64,000 nucleotides of DNA from SIG437 sp045648985 (GTDB lineage Bacteria > Bacillota > Clostridia > UBA1381 > UBA9506): NCBI GenBank assembly GCA_045648985.1, contig JAZROZ010000004.1, positions 1 through 64,000 of the forward strand, written 5' to 3'. A program made the position numbers and the translations under genes. The notes under the pieces are model-generated. The model was given only the letters and a program-made list of their open reading frames with translations. It did no database searches and was not told where the DNA came from. Shown here in pieces: positions 7,786 through 15,488 of this stretch; position 1 is the stretch's first letter; every line of letters begins with the position of its first letter.

Positions 7786-8997
7786 ATGGGTCTTATAGTT
7801 CAGAAATTCGGAGGCTCGTCTGTTGCTAATGCTGAGCGCGTATTTAACGTAGCAAGCATCGTAACAGATACATACAAAGCAGGAAACGATGTTATTGTTG
7901 TAGTTTCAGCTCAGGGCGATACTACTGATGATTTAATTGACAAGGCAAAAGAAATCAACCCTGCCGCTTCTAAAAGAGAAATGGATATGCTCCTTTCATC
8001 AGGGGAACAGATTTCAGCTTCACTACTCGCTATGGCAATTGAAAAGCTTGGCTTTCCTGTTATTTCAATGACAGGCTGGCAGGCAGGAATTACCACAGAT
8101 TCCAACCACTCCAGTGCAAGAATCCGCAAGGTAAACCCTGAATACATAAAGGCAGAGCTTGATAAAAAAAGAATTGTTATTGTTACAGGTTTTCAGGGTG
8201 TAAGTAAATATGATAATATCACAACACTCGGTCGTGGCGGGTCTGATACATCTGCTGTTGCACTTGCTGCTGCTTGCCATGCTGATTTGTGTGAAATTTA
8301 TACAGATGTTGACGGCGTATATACAACCGACCCGCGTATTGTGCCCGAAGCAAAAAAACTTGATGAAATCACTTTCGACGAAATGCTGGAGCTTGCAAGC
8401 TTAGGTGCTAATGTTCTTCATAACCGCTCCGTTGAAATGGCTAAAAAATATAATGTGAATTTATGCGTTCGTTCTTCTCTTACAAGAGCTGAAGGAACTG
8501 TTGTTAAGGAGGATGTAGATATGGAAAAAATGATGGTAAGAGGTGTCGCTAAGGATTGCGACGTGGCTAGAATTTCACTTGTTGGCATAGAAGATACTCC
8601 TGGAAAGGCGTTTAGAATATTCTCTCTTTTAGCAAAACATAACATAAACGTAGATATTATCCTGCAGTCAATTGGAAGAAACAACAAAAAAGATATCAGC
8701 TTTACAGTTTCACAGACAAAGATTGATGAAGTTATTGAATTGTTAAATGCTAACAAGAATATAATTGATTTTGAAGATTTAAGCTACACAACTGCTGTTT
8801 CCAAGGTATCTATCGTTGGTGCAGGTATGGTAACAAACCCAGGCGTTGCAGCTAAGATGTTCGAAGCTTTATATGAAGCTCACATTAACATACATATGAT
8901 TGCAACATCTGAAATCAAGGTTTCTGTTTTAATCGACGAAGGCTACGAACAGAAAGCAGTTCAGGCTCTTCACGATAAATTTGAGCTTGCAAGATAA
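7786..8997 (+). CDS. lysC: Aspartate kinase
   Basis: A monofunctional aspartokinase (403 residues) making L-aspartyl-4-phosphate for lysine, threonine, methionine and diaminopimelate. The nucleotide-binding KFGGSSVA is at residues 7-14, followed by VTGFQG, GRGGSDTSAVALAAA and the DGVYTTDPRIVP loop. The C-terminal 150 residues are two ACT domains (VGIEDTPGKAFRIF and VSIVGAGMVTNPGVAAKMF) that normally confer feedback inhibition. Its GGGAGG ribosome site is strong. Its own promoter suggests it is a single-gene unit. Confidence 0.96.
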   Translation: MGLIVQKFGGSSVANAERVFNVASIVTDTYKAGNDVIVVVSAQGDTTDDLIDKAKEINPAASKREMDMLLSSGEQISASLLAMAIEKLGFPVISMTGWQAGITTDSNHSSARIRKVNPEYIKAELDKKRIVIVTGFQGVSKYDNITTLGRGGSDTSAVALAAACHADLCEIYTDVDGVYTTDPRIVPEAKKLDEITFDEMLELASLGANVLHNRSVEMAKKYNVNLCVRSSLTRAEGTVVKEDVDMEKMMVRGVAKDCDVARISLVGIEDTPGKAFRIFSLLAKHNINVDIILQSIGRNNKKDISFTVSQTKIDEVIELLNANKNIIDFEDLSYTTAVSKVSIVGAGMVTNPGVAAKMFEALYEAHINIHMIATSEIKVSVLIDEGYEQKAVQALHDKFELAR

Positions 8998-9018
8998 GAT
9001 AAGTTAAAAAACAAACTA

Positions 9019-9044
9019 TATGCCGCCTTAAAAAAGGCGGCATA
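9019..9044 (+). terminator. Hairpin between lysC and mntP
   Basis: TATGCCGCCTT, loop AAAA, AAGGCGGCATA: an 11-bp perfect stem 22 bp after lysC. There is no T-run (ATTATAC follows), so it may be a weak terminator, a processing site or an attenuator ahead of mntP. Confidence 0.6.
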
Positions 9045-9063
9045 ATTATACTTAGGAGGATGT

Positions 9064-9621
9064 ATGTCTTTTATTGAACTGATTATTACGGCGATTGGTC
9101 TTTCTATGGATGCTTTTGCCGTTTCCGTTTCCAATGCAATCTGCACTCCTAACTTCAAAAAAACAGATGCACTTAAGTTTGGCATTTTTTTCGGTGGATT
9201 TCAGGCTTTTATGCCGCTGATTGGCTGGTTTTTTGGTAATCTGTTTTCTGATTACGTTGTGGCTGTTGACCACTGGGTTGCTTTTGTGCTTTTGGGATAT
9301 ATCGGCATTAAAATGATTATTGATGCTTTTAAAGCAGATGATAAATGTGACACAGGAGAGCTTAATTTAAAGCTTCTTTTAGTGCTTAGCTTTGCAACAA
9401 GCATTGATGCACTCGCCGTTGGTGTTTCCTTTGCATTTATGAAAATGAACATCATAAAAAGCGTTCTTACAATAGGTATTATAACATTTATTTTATCACC
9501 TATCGGCGCACTTTTAGGCAAGAAAATCGGAAACAAGCTTGGCGCTAAAGCCCAGATTTTAGGCGGTGCAATTTTAGTTATAATGGGAACAAACATATTA
9601 TTACAGCATTTGTTTTTTTAA
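9064..9621 (+). CDS. mntP: Manganese efflux pump MntP
   Basis: A 185-residue membrane protein with six segments in two homologous halves, each with the Asp signature of MntP/DUF204: GLSMDAFAVSVS near residues 12-23 and SFATSIDALAVGVSFA near 109-124. It exports Mn2+ across the cytoplasmic membrane. AGGAGG precedes the ATG. No yybP-ykoY (Mn) riboswitch is present upstream, only the hairpin at 9019-9044. Confidence 0.93.
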   Translation: MSFIELIITAIGLSMDAFAVSVSNAICTPNFKKTDALKFGIFFGGFQAFMPLIGWFFGNLFSDYVVAVDHWVAFVLLGYIGIKMIIDAFKADDKCDTGELNLKLLLVLSFATSIDALAVGVSFAFMKMNIIKSVLTIGIITFILSPIGALLGKKIGNKLGAKAQILGGAILVIMGTNILLQHLFF

Positions 9622-9657
9622 ATACCAACAGCAGAAATATTTTTGGGGGAATTTTAC

Positions 9658-10602
9658 GTGTTACAACTTTTTAAAATCACACTGGACCAGACACTTACTC
9701 TGTTTATGTTTATACTTTTAGGTTACTGGCTTAAAAAATCAGGAAAAGTCACAAAAGACTTATCAAAAAGCTTATCTGTTATGCTGGTTAACGTGTTTAC
9801 ACCACTTTTATCGGTTAAAACATTTGCAAATAACTTTACAAGGGATATTTTACTCGATAAAGCAATTTTAATAGGAATTTCCATAATATTTCTTTTGGTT
9901 TGTATTGTTGTCGGCTATGTCTTTTCATTTATTTTTGCAAGAGAAAACGGCAAAATCAAAAAGGATACGTTTGATGTATATCTTTATACAATGACAATAA
10001 CAAATCTTGGTTATTTTGGATACCCTATTATTGAAGCGATTTTCGGTGAACAGATGCTTTTTAACTTTATGGTTTTCACTCTTCCTTTCAGCATATTTAT
10101 CAATTCTGTCGGCATATATTTATTAAACCCGAACAAAGTGCTTTCTTTTAAGTCAGTTTTAAATATGCCTATGATTGGTATGTTCATTGGTATGATTTTA
10201 GGTCTTCTTAATGTTAAAATTCCTGCATTTTTACTTAATGTTATGACATCGGGCGGCAACTGTATGGCACCAGTCGGTATGATTTTAACGGGTATTATAT
10301 TTGCTTCAAACGACTTAAAGTCGATGGTCGCAAACGGCAAGATATATCTTATTTATTTTATAAAGCTACTCATAATTCCAATCCTGTTTATACCTGTTTT
10401 GAGATACTTAAATCTCTCACCCGAAGCGTCAATTTCTATGATGACTCTTTTAATTCTTCCTGCAGGACTCAACAGTATCGTCTTTCCCGAAGCATTTGGC
10501 GGTGACAGTAAGACAGGTGCTCAGCTTTGCTTTGTGTCTATGATTGGATGTATTATCACAATACCTATTGTTTATACTCTATTTCAGACTTACGTATTAT
10601 AG
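9658..10602 (+). CDS. AEC-family (auxin efflux carrier-like) permease
   Basis: A 314-residue membrane protein of the AEC/BART superfamily with about ten segments, a family covering malate and malonate transporters such as MleP and MdcF. A GTG start at 9658 is chosen because TTGGGGGAA sits 7 bp before it; a TTG at 9643 would lie inside that ribosome site. Recognisable parts are LLGYWLKKSGKV at the N-terminus, TNLGYFGYPIIEAIFG in the middle and LPAGLNSIVFPEAFGGD near the end. Substrate unknown. Confidence 0.82.
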   Translation: MLQLFKITLDQTLTLFMFILLGYWLKKSGKVTKDLSKSLSVMLVNVFTPLLSVKTFANNFTRDILLDKAILIGISIIFLLVCIVVGYVFSFIFARENGKIKKDTFDVYLYTMTITNLGYFGYPIIEAIFGEQMLFNFMVFTLPFSIFINSVGIYLLNPNKVLSFKSVLNMPMIGMFIGMILGLLNVKIPAFLLNVMTSGGNCMAPVGMILTGIIFASNDLKSMVANGKIYLIYFIKLLIIPILFIPVLRYLNLSPEASISMMTLLILPAGLNSIVFPEAFGGDSKTGAQLCFVSMIGCIITIPIVYTLFQTYVL

Positions 10603-10631
10603 TTGCAAAAGGGAAAGCTCTATGGTATAAT
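10603..10631 (+). promoter_or_regulatory. Sigma-A promoter of the MgtC-like gene
   Basis: TTGCAA at 10603-10608, a 17-bp spacer and TATAAT at 10626-10631. The -35 begins at the last base of the preceding gene's stop codon, so the two genes are separately transcribed. Confidence 0.8.
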
Positions 10632-10659
10632 ATCTAAAAATCTTTGACGGAGGTATATC

Positions 10660-11316
10660 ATGACTTTTGATTATTTGTTACTTTTAAGGCTTTTGACGGC
10701 TTTAGTTTGTGGCGGTATCATCGGCTTTGAACGCGGAGGTAATCACCACGAGGCAGGCCTGAGAACACATATGCTTTTATCTCTTGGCTCTGCTTTGGTT
10801 ATGGTAACAAGCATAAGTCTTGCCGAGTATTATAATATCCCTGCTGAAGTTATGCGAATGAGCGCACAGATAATTTCAGGTATCGGTTTTTTAGGTGCAG
10901 GCTCAATCATTGCTGATGGCAACAAAATCAGAGGTATCACAACTGCAGCAGGTCTTTGGACAACTGCTTGCGTGGGAATTACTGTTGGTGCAGGTTTCTA
11001 TGTTTTAGCAGGATTTACTGTACTTTTGGTGCTTTTTATTATGATAGTTTTAAATCCGCTTTCAGCAAGACTTAAATCATCTTCAACAAAGCGCAAATTC
11101 CATATAGAGCTTAAAAACAAAGCTTTTCTGCAGGAGTTTATAGAAAACATCTCAAGAAAAGATACAAAAGTGATTAACCTTGAATTTAAAAAGCTTGAAA
11201 ACGGACATCTCTCTGCTATCCTGCAAGTGTCGTTTTCTAAGAAAACTGCTTTTGTTATGCTTATGTCAAAGCTTGCAGAGTCAGAAGAGATTATTTCATT
11301 TAAAGAAGTTGAATAA
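10660..11316 (+). CDS. MgtC/SapB-family membrane protein
   Basis: A 218-residue protein. The N-terminal 130 residues carry four or five membrane segments with the MgtC signature: GGIIGFERG, HEAGLRTHMLLSLGSALVMV and GIGFLGAGSII, then IRGITTAAGLWTTACVG. The C-terminal 80 residues are soluble and ACT-like. MgtC proteins modulate Mg2+ homeostasis and F-type ATPase in pathogens; in Clostridia the role is not settled. Single-gene unit between a promoter and a strong terminator. Confidence 0.9.
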   Translation: MTFDYLLLLRLLTALVCGGIIGFERGGNHHEAGLRTHMLLSLGSALVMVTSISLAEYYNIPAEVMRMSAQIISGIGFLGAGSIIADGNKIRGITTAAGLWTTACVGITVGAGFYVLAGFTVLLVLFIMIVLNPLSARLKSSSTKRKFHIELKNKAFLQEFIENISRKDTKVINLEFKKLENGHLSAILQVSFSKKTAFVMLMSKLAESEEIISFKEVE

Positions 11317-11328
11317 TAAAAATATTAT

Positions 11329-11356
11329 AAAAGCGGTGGGTTAACCCACCGCTTTT
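11329..11356. terminator. Bidirectional terminator between the MgtC-like gene and dtd
   Basis: The 28-bp perfect palindrome AAAAGCGGTGGGTT/AACCCACCGCTTTT serves both converging genes; it overlaps the dtd stop codon by two bases. Confidence 0.88.
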
Positions 11357-11804
11357 ACAATATCTCATTGCTATCCAGTAACACCGTAAACGGTCCGTCA
11401 TTTACCAAAGATACTTTCATATCGGCGCCAAATATTCCGCATTCCACTTTCCCGAAAAGCTCTACGCATCTTGATTTTACGTGTTCGTAAATTTCATCGG
11501 CTAAATCAGGCTTTCCTGCCATTACAAAGCTGGGTCTGTTACCCTTTTTGCAGTCTGCATATAAGGTGAACTGAGAAACAACTAAAACCTCGCCACCCAC
11601 CTGAGAAATATCAAGATTAATTTTTTCGTTTTCGTCTTCAAAAATTCTCAAACGGCTTACTTTTTCAATCATTTTATCGGCTATCTCTTTTGTATCGTCA
11701 TTGGAAACTCCGAGAAAAAGCAGATAACCCTTTCCTATTTCGCCAACAGTTTTATTATCTACTTTGACTTTAGCTTCTAAAACTCTTTGTATTACAATTT
11801 TCAA
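11355..11804 (-). CDS. dtd: D-aminoacyl-tRNA deacylase
   Basis: A 149-residue proofreading enzyme that hydrolyses D-aminoacyl-tRNA, and also Gly-tRNA(Ala) in the family, in the cytosol. Characteristic elements are MKIVIQRVLEAKVKV at the start, the SQFTLYADC active-site strand and the Gly-cisPro-type NDGPFTVLLDS near the C-terminus (NDGPFT). It is the last gene of the wall-polymer group but is separated from wecB by a hairpin. Confidence 0.95.
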   Translation of the reverse strand: MKIVIQRVLEAKVKVDNKTVGEIGKGYLLFLGVSNDDTKEIADKMIEKVSRLRIFEDENEKINLDISQVGGEVLVVSQFTLYADCKKGNRPSFVMAGKPDLADEIYEHVKSRCVELFGKVECGIFGADMKVSLVNDGPFTVLLDSNEIL

Positions 11805-11823
11805 AACAAATTCTCCTCTATCA

Positions 11824-11848
11824 AAAAAGGTGGCAATGCCACCCTTTT
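11824..11848 (-). terminator. Terminator after wecB
   Basis: On the - strand GGTGGC, ATT, GCCACC followed by TTTTTT, lying between the wecB stop and the dtd start. dtd would then be read by read-through or from a weak promoter of its own. Confidence 0.75.
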
Positions 11849-11852
11849 ATTA

Positions 11853-13004
11853 TTAATATGTGAAATCTTGTGGTCTATCACCCAATCCAAAATAGTGAAG
11901 TATCGCATCAACCGTGCGGCGTGATGCACTTCCGTCACCATATGGGTTTACTGCGTGAGACATTTCGTCATACTTACTGCTGTCATCTAAAAGCTCGTTT
12001 GCTAAATTAAGTATTACTTCTTCATCTACACCTGCAAGCTTAACTGTTCCCGCATAGATTGCTTCAGGTCTTTCAGTTTCATTTCTGAGTACCAAAACAG
12101 GCTTACCAAGTGATGGTGCTTCTTCCTGAAGTCCGCCTGAGTCGGTCATTACCATATAGCATCTGCCCATCAGGTTATGGAGCTCTTCGACATCTACAGG
12201 GTCTATTAAGTGAATTCTGTCATGCGCACCCAAAATATCAAATGCCACTTCTCTTACCAGAGGGTTAAGATGAACAGGATATACAACCTCTACGTCTTCA
12301 TGGCTTTCCACCATTTTGAGTATCGCTCTGCAGATGTTCTTTAGCGGCTCGCCTAAATTTTCACGTCTGTGAGCCGTTACTAAAACTACTCTGTTATTAT
12401 CATAGTCAATCTGTCGCAGTGCTTCATTTTCAAATACGTAATCGTCCTTTACAGTCATCTTTACTGCATCAATTACAGTATTTCCTGTTATATATATTGC
12501 ATCTTCATTTACCGCTTCTTTTAAAAGGTGGTTTTTATTGTTTTCGGTTGGCGCAAAGAAAAGGTCTGCTATTGATGTTACAAGCTTTCTGTTCATTTCT
12601 TCAGGGTACGGCGAATATTTATCATATGTTCTCAGGCCTGCTTCAACATGACCTACCCTTGCCTGACAGTAAAAGGCAGCAAGCGCACCTGCAAAGGTTG
12701 TTGTTGTGTCGCCGTGAACTAAGACAATATCAGGCTTAACCTTTTTTATCACTTCTTCTAACCCCATAAGCACTCTTGATGTAATCTGCGAAAGTGTCTG
12801 TTTTTCCTGCATAACGTCAAGGTCATAGTCAGGTGTGATATTAAAGCGCTCTAAAACCTGGTCAAGCATCTGTCTGTGCTGCGCTGTGACACACACGATT
12901 GACTCTATCTCTTCTCTCTTTTCAAGTTCTTTTACAAGAGGTGCCATTTTGATTGCTTCCGGTCTTGTACCGAAAACTGTCATAACCTTAATTTTCTTTG
13001 TCAT
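11853..13004 (-). CDS. wecB: UDP-N-acetylglucosamine 2-epimerase (non-hydrolysing)
   Basis: A 383-residue GT-B-fold epimerase making UDP-ManNAc from UDP-GlcNAc, used for the linkage unit of wall teichoic acid-type polymers. Visible motifs: VFGTRPEAIKMAPLV at the N-terminus, VTAQHRQML, VHGDTTTTFAGALAA, VGHVEAGLRT, TAHRREN and the substrate loop DSGGLQEEAPSLGKPVLVLR. It overlaps the upstream tagO/wecA-type gene by 17 bp, consistent with one transcript. Confidence 0.95.
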   Translation of the reverse strand: MTKKIKVMTVFGTRPEAIKMAPLVKELEKREEIESIVCVTAQHRQMLDQVLERFNITPDYDLDVMQEKQTLSQITSRVLMGLEEVIKKVKPDIVLVHGDTTTTFAGALAAFYCQARVGHVEAGLRTYDKYSPYPEEMNRKLVTSIADLFFAPTENNKNHLLKEAVNEDAIYITGNTVIDAVKMTVKDDYVFENEALRQIDYDNNRVVLVTAHRRENLGEPLKNICRAILKMVESHEDVEVVYPVHLNPLVREVAFDILGAHDRIHLIDPVDVEELHNLMGRCYMVMTDSGGLQEEAPSLGKPVLVLRNETERPEAIYAGTVKLAGVDEEVILNLANELLDDSSKYDEMSHAVNPYGDGSASRRTVDAILHYFGLGDRPQDFTY

Positions 13005-14100
13005 CTTCTGCCTCCTGTTTTATATCTTCTTTATTTTCTTCTATATGAGCGTCTTCTTTATCTAAGAACGTAAATGCAAAGAAAGCGAATAAAAGTACTG
13101 AAAGTAGTAAAACAAGTGCTCTTTTAAAGCCTGTTACAATCATTACAATAGCGCTTGCAGCCAGTATCGCGCTGAGTCCGTAGAGAATTATTACCGTTGT
13201 TCTGTGGGAAAAACCCAAATCAATCAGTCTGTGATGAAGATGTCCTCTGTCAGGCGCCATAATTGGCTGACGTTTGATTATTCTTCTTATGATTGCAAAT
13301 AATGTATCAAAAATCGGAAGTCCTAAAACTAAAAACGGCACACTGAATGCAAGATACATCTTAAACGGTCCCTGAATTGATATACAAGAGAGCACAAATC
13401 CTAAAAACAACGCACCGCTATCGCCCATAAAGAGCTTAGACGGATTGAAGTTATAGGGCAAAAATCCAAAGCATGCACCGGCTAAAGCCGCCGCCAGTAT
13501 CAGCAGGTTTACAACTGTTATGTGCTGAATCATCAGAACTGACAAAAGTGCAATAGCTGCAATCGACGATATTCCTGCAGCTAAGCCATCTAAGCCGTCT
13601 ATTAAGTTAACGGCATTTGTCACGCCGACAATCCAGAATATTGTGCCTATTACTGAAATCCACTTTGGAAGCAGGATATATGGGTCAACAGCAAAAGGAT
13701 TTGACAAAAAGCCTATTCTCACACCAAACAGCACGGGAATTGATGCCGCTACTATCTGGATTAAGAACTTAAACCATGCTTTTCTCGGTTTGATATCGTC
13801 AAACACACCAAGCACCATTACCATTGTTGCACCAATCAGGATGCCTATTAGTTGTTTACTTGATGCTGTTGGTGTAAATATATTTCCAAAACAAAGCACA
13901 CCTACCAAAAAACCGAAATATATGGCTATTCCGCCAAGTCTTGCCTTTGGTGTCTTATGCATTCTGCGTTTGTCCTTTGGTACATCAACTGCTCCAACCT
14001 TAAATGCTACCTTTTGTGCTATCGGAGTTGCGGTGAATGTCATTATAAATGCTACTATAAATGCAAATATCGTAAATAAGCTTGAGTCAGTTTTGAACAT
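12988..14100 (-). CDS. tagO: Undecaprenyl-phosphate GlcNAc-1-phosphate transferase (TagO/WecA)
   Basis: A 370-residue integral membrane enzyme of the MraY/WecA family that puts GlcNAc-1-P on undecaprenyl phosphate, the first step of wall teichoic acid-like polymers. About ten membrane segments; catalytic-type loops DVPKDKRRMHKTPKARLGG, GVFDDI, NAVNLIDGLDGLAAG, MGDSGALFLGF and the C-terminal DRGHLHHRLIDLG His motif are all present. The last 25 residues are an acidic cytosolic tail that overlaps wecB. First gene of the tagO-wecB unit. Confidence 0.93.
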   Translation of the reverse strand: MFKTDSSLFTIFAFIVAFIMTFTATPIAQKVAFKVGAVDVPKDKRRMHKTPKARLGGIAIYFGFLVGVLCFGNIFTPTASSKQLIGILIGATMVMVLGVFDDIKPRKAWFKFLIQIVAASIPVLFGVRIGFLSNPFAVDPYILLPKWISVIGTIFWIVGVTNAVNLIDGLDGLAAGISSIAAIALLSVLMIQHITVVNLLILAAALAGACFGFLPYNFNPSKLFMGDSGALFLGFVLSCISIQGPFKMYLAFSVPFLVLGLPIFDTLFAIIRRIIKRQPIMAPDRGHLHHRLIDLGFSHRTTVIILYGLSAILAASAIVMIVTGFKRALVLLLSVLLFAFFAFTFLDKEDAHIEENKEDIKQEAEDDKEN

Positions 14101-14166
14101 TATTAAATCGCTCCTAATTTTTCATTTGGTAATAAGCTTAAAAAACGCCACAAATTATCAGTTTCC

Positions 14167-14195
14167 ATTATACATTTTTTTACCATAATTGTCAA
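14167..14195 (-). promoter_or_regulatory. Sigma-A promoter of tagO-wecB
   Basis: On the - strand TTGACA (14190-14195), a 17-bp spacer and TATAAT (14167-14172): both hexamers are perfect. The leader is about 60 nt. Confidence 0.88.
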
Positions 14196-14258
14196 CCTTT
14201 TATAGCTTTTGTTTACATATTTATCCCATAAAATTTTATTACATTTTTATTACCAATA

Positions 14259-14287
14259 TTGACCTTTTTCGACTTTTGTGTTATCAT
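14259..14287 (+). promoter_or_regulatory. Sigma-A promoter of the AbrB-like gene
   Basis: TTGACC (14259-14264), 17 bp, TATCAT (14282-14287), with AGGAAGG about 15-20 bp further on before the start codon. Confidence 0.75.
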
Positions 14288-14322
14288 AGGCTTGTAAACT
14301 TTCAGGAAGGATGTAGAACAAG

Positions 14323-14562
14323 ATGAAATCAACAGGTATTGTCAGAAAAGTAGATGAATTAGGTCGTGTAGTAATTCCGAAAGAGCTTAGAAAAACGCTT
14401 GATATTGCTGAGAAAGACGGCATGGAAATATACGTTGACGGTAATGCAATTATTCTTAAAAAATATGAACCATCATGCATATTCTGCGGAAGTGGGACAG
14501 ATGTATTCAGTTTTAAAGGAAGAAATATTTGCTCACGTTGCTTAGAAGAAATTAAAAAATAA
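14323..14562 (+). CDS. AbrB/SpoVT-type transcription regulator with C-terminal Cys pairs
   Basis: A 79-residue DNA-binding protein. Residues 1-48 are the AbrB swapped-hairpin domain (STGIVRKVDELGRVVIPKEL). The C-terminus has CIFCGSG and CSRC, two Cys pairs that could bind a metal or form disulfides, as in clostridial AbrB homologues. AbrB proteins act as dimeric or tetrameric transition-state regulators, including of sporulation. Single gene between its own promoter and terminator. Confidence 0.92.
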   Translation: MKSTGIVRKVDELGRVVIPKELRKTLDIAEKDGMEIYVDGNAIILKKYEPSCIFCGSGTDVFSFKGRNICSRCLEEIKK

Positions 14563-14580
14563 ATGATAAAAAATATTTTA

Positions 14581-14612
14581 CCCCGAAACAATTATATTGT
14601 TTCGGGGTTTTT
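14581..14612 (+). terminator. Terminator after the AbrB-like gene
   Basis: CCCCGAAACAA, loop TTATA, TTGTTTCGGGG, then five T residues. Confidence 0.9.
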
Positions 14613-14639
14613 ATGTTTTGGGGATGTAAAAAATGTCCA

Positions 14640-15161
14640 TTACAGTTTTTCTGCAACATTTATAATTCTCTTTTTCTTTCTTTTAGCGTAGTCATATGCA
14701 ATAGCTGTACCTGATTTTGGTTGATAATCTGATAAAAATCTTTTCCCTTTTTTTCGTCTTGGCGGCAGGTAATCTTCCTTGTAATATACGATACAAATAT
14801 CCGATTTATCAATCATTTCATAGTTGCGATTTATATAAGATGTCGCACCTGCATTTATTACACTTTCTGGAAAGTATGTTTCTTCACAACTTTCCAGAAG
14901 ATAGTTTTCGTAATCTTTATCTATATATTGATACTCAGCACGCACATAAATTCTTTTGATGTGCGGATGCTTTTCCTTTTTCTTGCAAAGAACTTCACGG
15001 CACAAGTCGTCAAACTCACTTTGACTTCCAAAAAGGAAAGTGTTAACATTTTCTTCTGTTATAAGATTTTCAATTATTTCTGTCAGTTTTTCTTTTACTT
15101 CTTCTTTTTCCGTAAACTTTCTGTGTCCAAATATGCAACAAGCCTTTTTCTCTGTTTCCAT
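14640..15161 (-). CDS. SLOG-superfamily (DUF1273/YpsA-like) protein
   Basis: A 173-residue Rossmann-like protein. The N-terminal ACCIFGHRKF matches the SLOG/DUF1273 start (GHR motif), followed by a NTFLFGSQSEFDDLCREV loop and a C-terminal GTAIAYDYAKRKKKRIINV segment. SLOG proteins are proposed to bind nucleotide-type ligands; exact function is unknown. The start taken is the inner ATG (residue 13 of the longest frame) behind GCGGGGAA. It lies directly downstream of the structured RNA and terminator hairpin at 15182-15406, so it may be expressed only by read-through. Confidence 0.75.
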   Translation of the reverse strand: METEKKACCIFGHRKFTEKEEVKEKLTEIIENLITEENVNTFLFGSQSEFDDLCREVLCKKKEKHPHIKRIYVRAEYQYIDKDYENYLLESCEETYFPESVINAGATSYINRNYEMIDKSDICIVYYKEDYLPPRRKKGKRFLSDYQPKSGTAIAYDYAKRKKKRIINVAEKL

Positions 15162-15181
15162 ACTATTCCCCGCTAAATAAA

Positions 15182-15406
15182 AAAGTGCGTAACCCACCCG
15201 AAAGCAGAGTCACGCACAAAAAACGTACATCTTGATTTCAGGTAAAGTCACCACAACATTTAACCTCAATACATCTAATATAACACCTAAAGGTACGCTT
15301 AAGAGTATGATGAAACAAGAGTGTACGCTTTTTACATAGCGTACCTCTCAAGCGCAACTTTATTCAATTAGATGTCTGTTTTTTGACAGTCGTTAAATAT
15401 TGTGGT
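15182..15406 (-). ncRNA. Structured non-coding RNA, 6S-like rod (unassigned)
   Basis: With its own promoter, the - strand would give an RNA of about 190-225 nt. Its 5' end CCACAAUAUUUAAC (15392-15405) pairs with GUUAAAUGUUGUGG (15251-15264) through a G-U pair that exists only in the - strand RNA. Inside follow ACAUCUAAU/AUUAGAUGU (15367-15375 with 15271-15279), GCGCUUGAG/CUUAAGCG, and an apical hairpin AGAGGUACGCU/AGCGUACACUCU (15318-15348). A bubble with a small hairpin (CUGU/ACAG, 15376-15389) separates the first two stems. The 3' end is GUGCGU/ACGCAC plus a U-run (15182-15221). A rod with one large bubble suggests 6S RNA (ssrS); a leader RNA for the SLOG gene is the alternative. Confidence 0.6.
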
Positions 15407-15412
15407 AGATAT

Positions 15413-15441
15413 AGTATATCACAATTTAATTATTTTATCAA
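15413..15441 (-). promoter_or_regulatory. Promoter of the structured RNA
   Basis: TTGATA (15436-15441 on the - strand), a 17-bp spacer and TATACT (15413-15418). The expected start point is at about 15406, exactly where the closing stem of the RNA begins. Confidence 0.75.
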
Positions 15442-15446
15442 GATAA

Positions 15447-15477
15447 AAAAACACATTCCTGCAGGGAATGTGTTTTT
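15447..15477 (-). terminator. Terminator of the dnaD-dnaI-prs-nth-tlyA operon
   Basis: On the - strand AAAAACACATTCC pairs with GGAATGTGTTTTT across a 5-nt loop, directly after the tlyA stop and before the RNA promoter. Confidence 0.88.
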
Positions 15478-15488
15478 ACGATTTTTAA

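Noticed and set aside
9001..9063. Mn-sensing yybP-ykoY riboswitch upstream of mntP
   Set aside because: Only a simple 11-bp hairpin is present, with no conserved yybP-ykoY loops.
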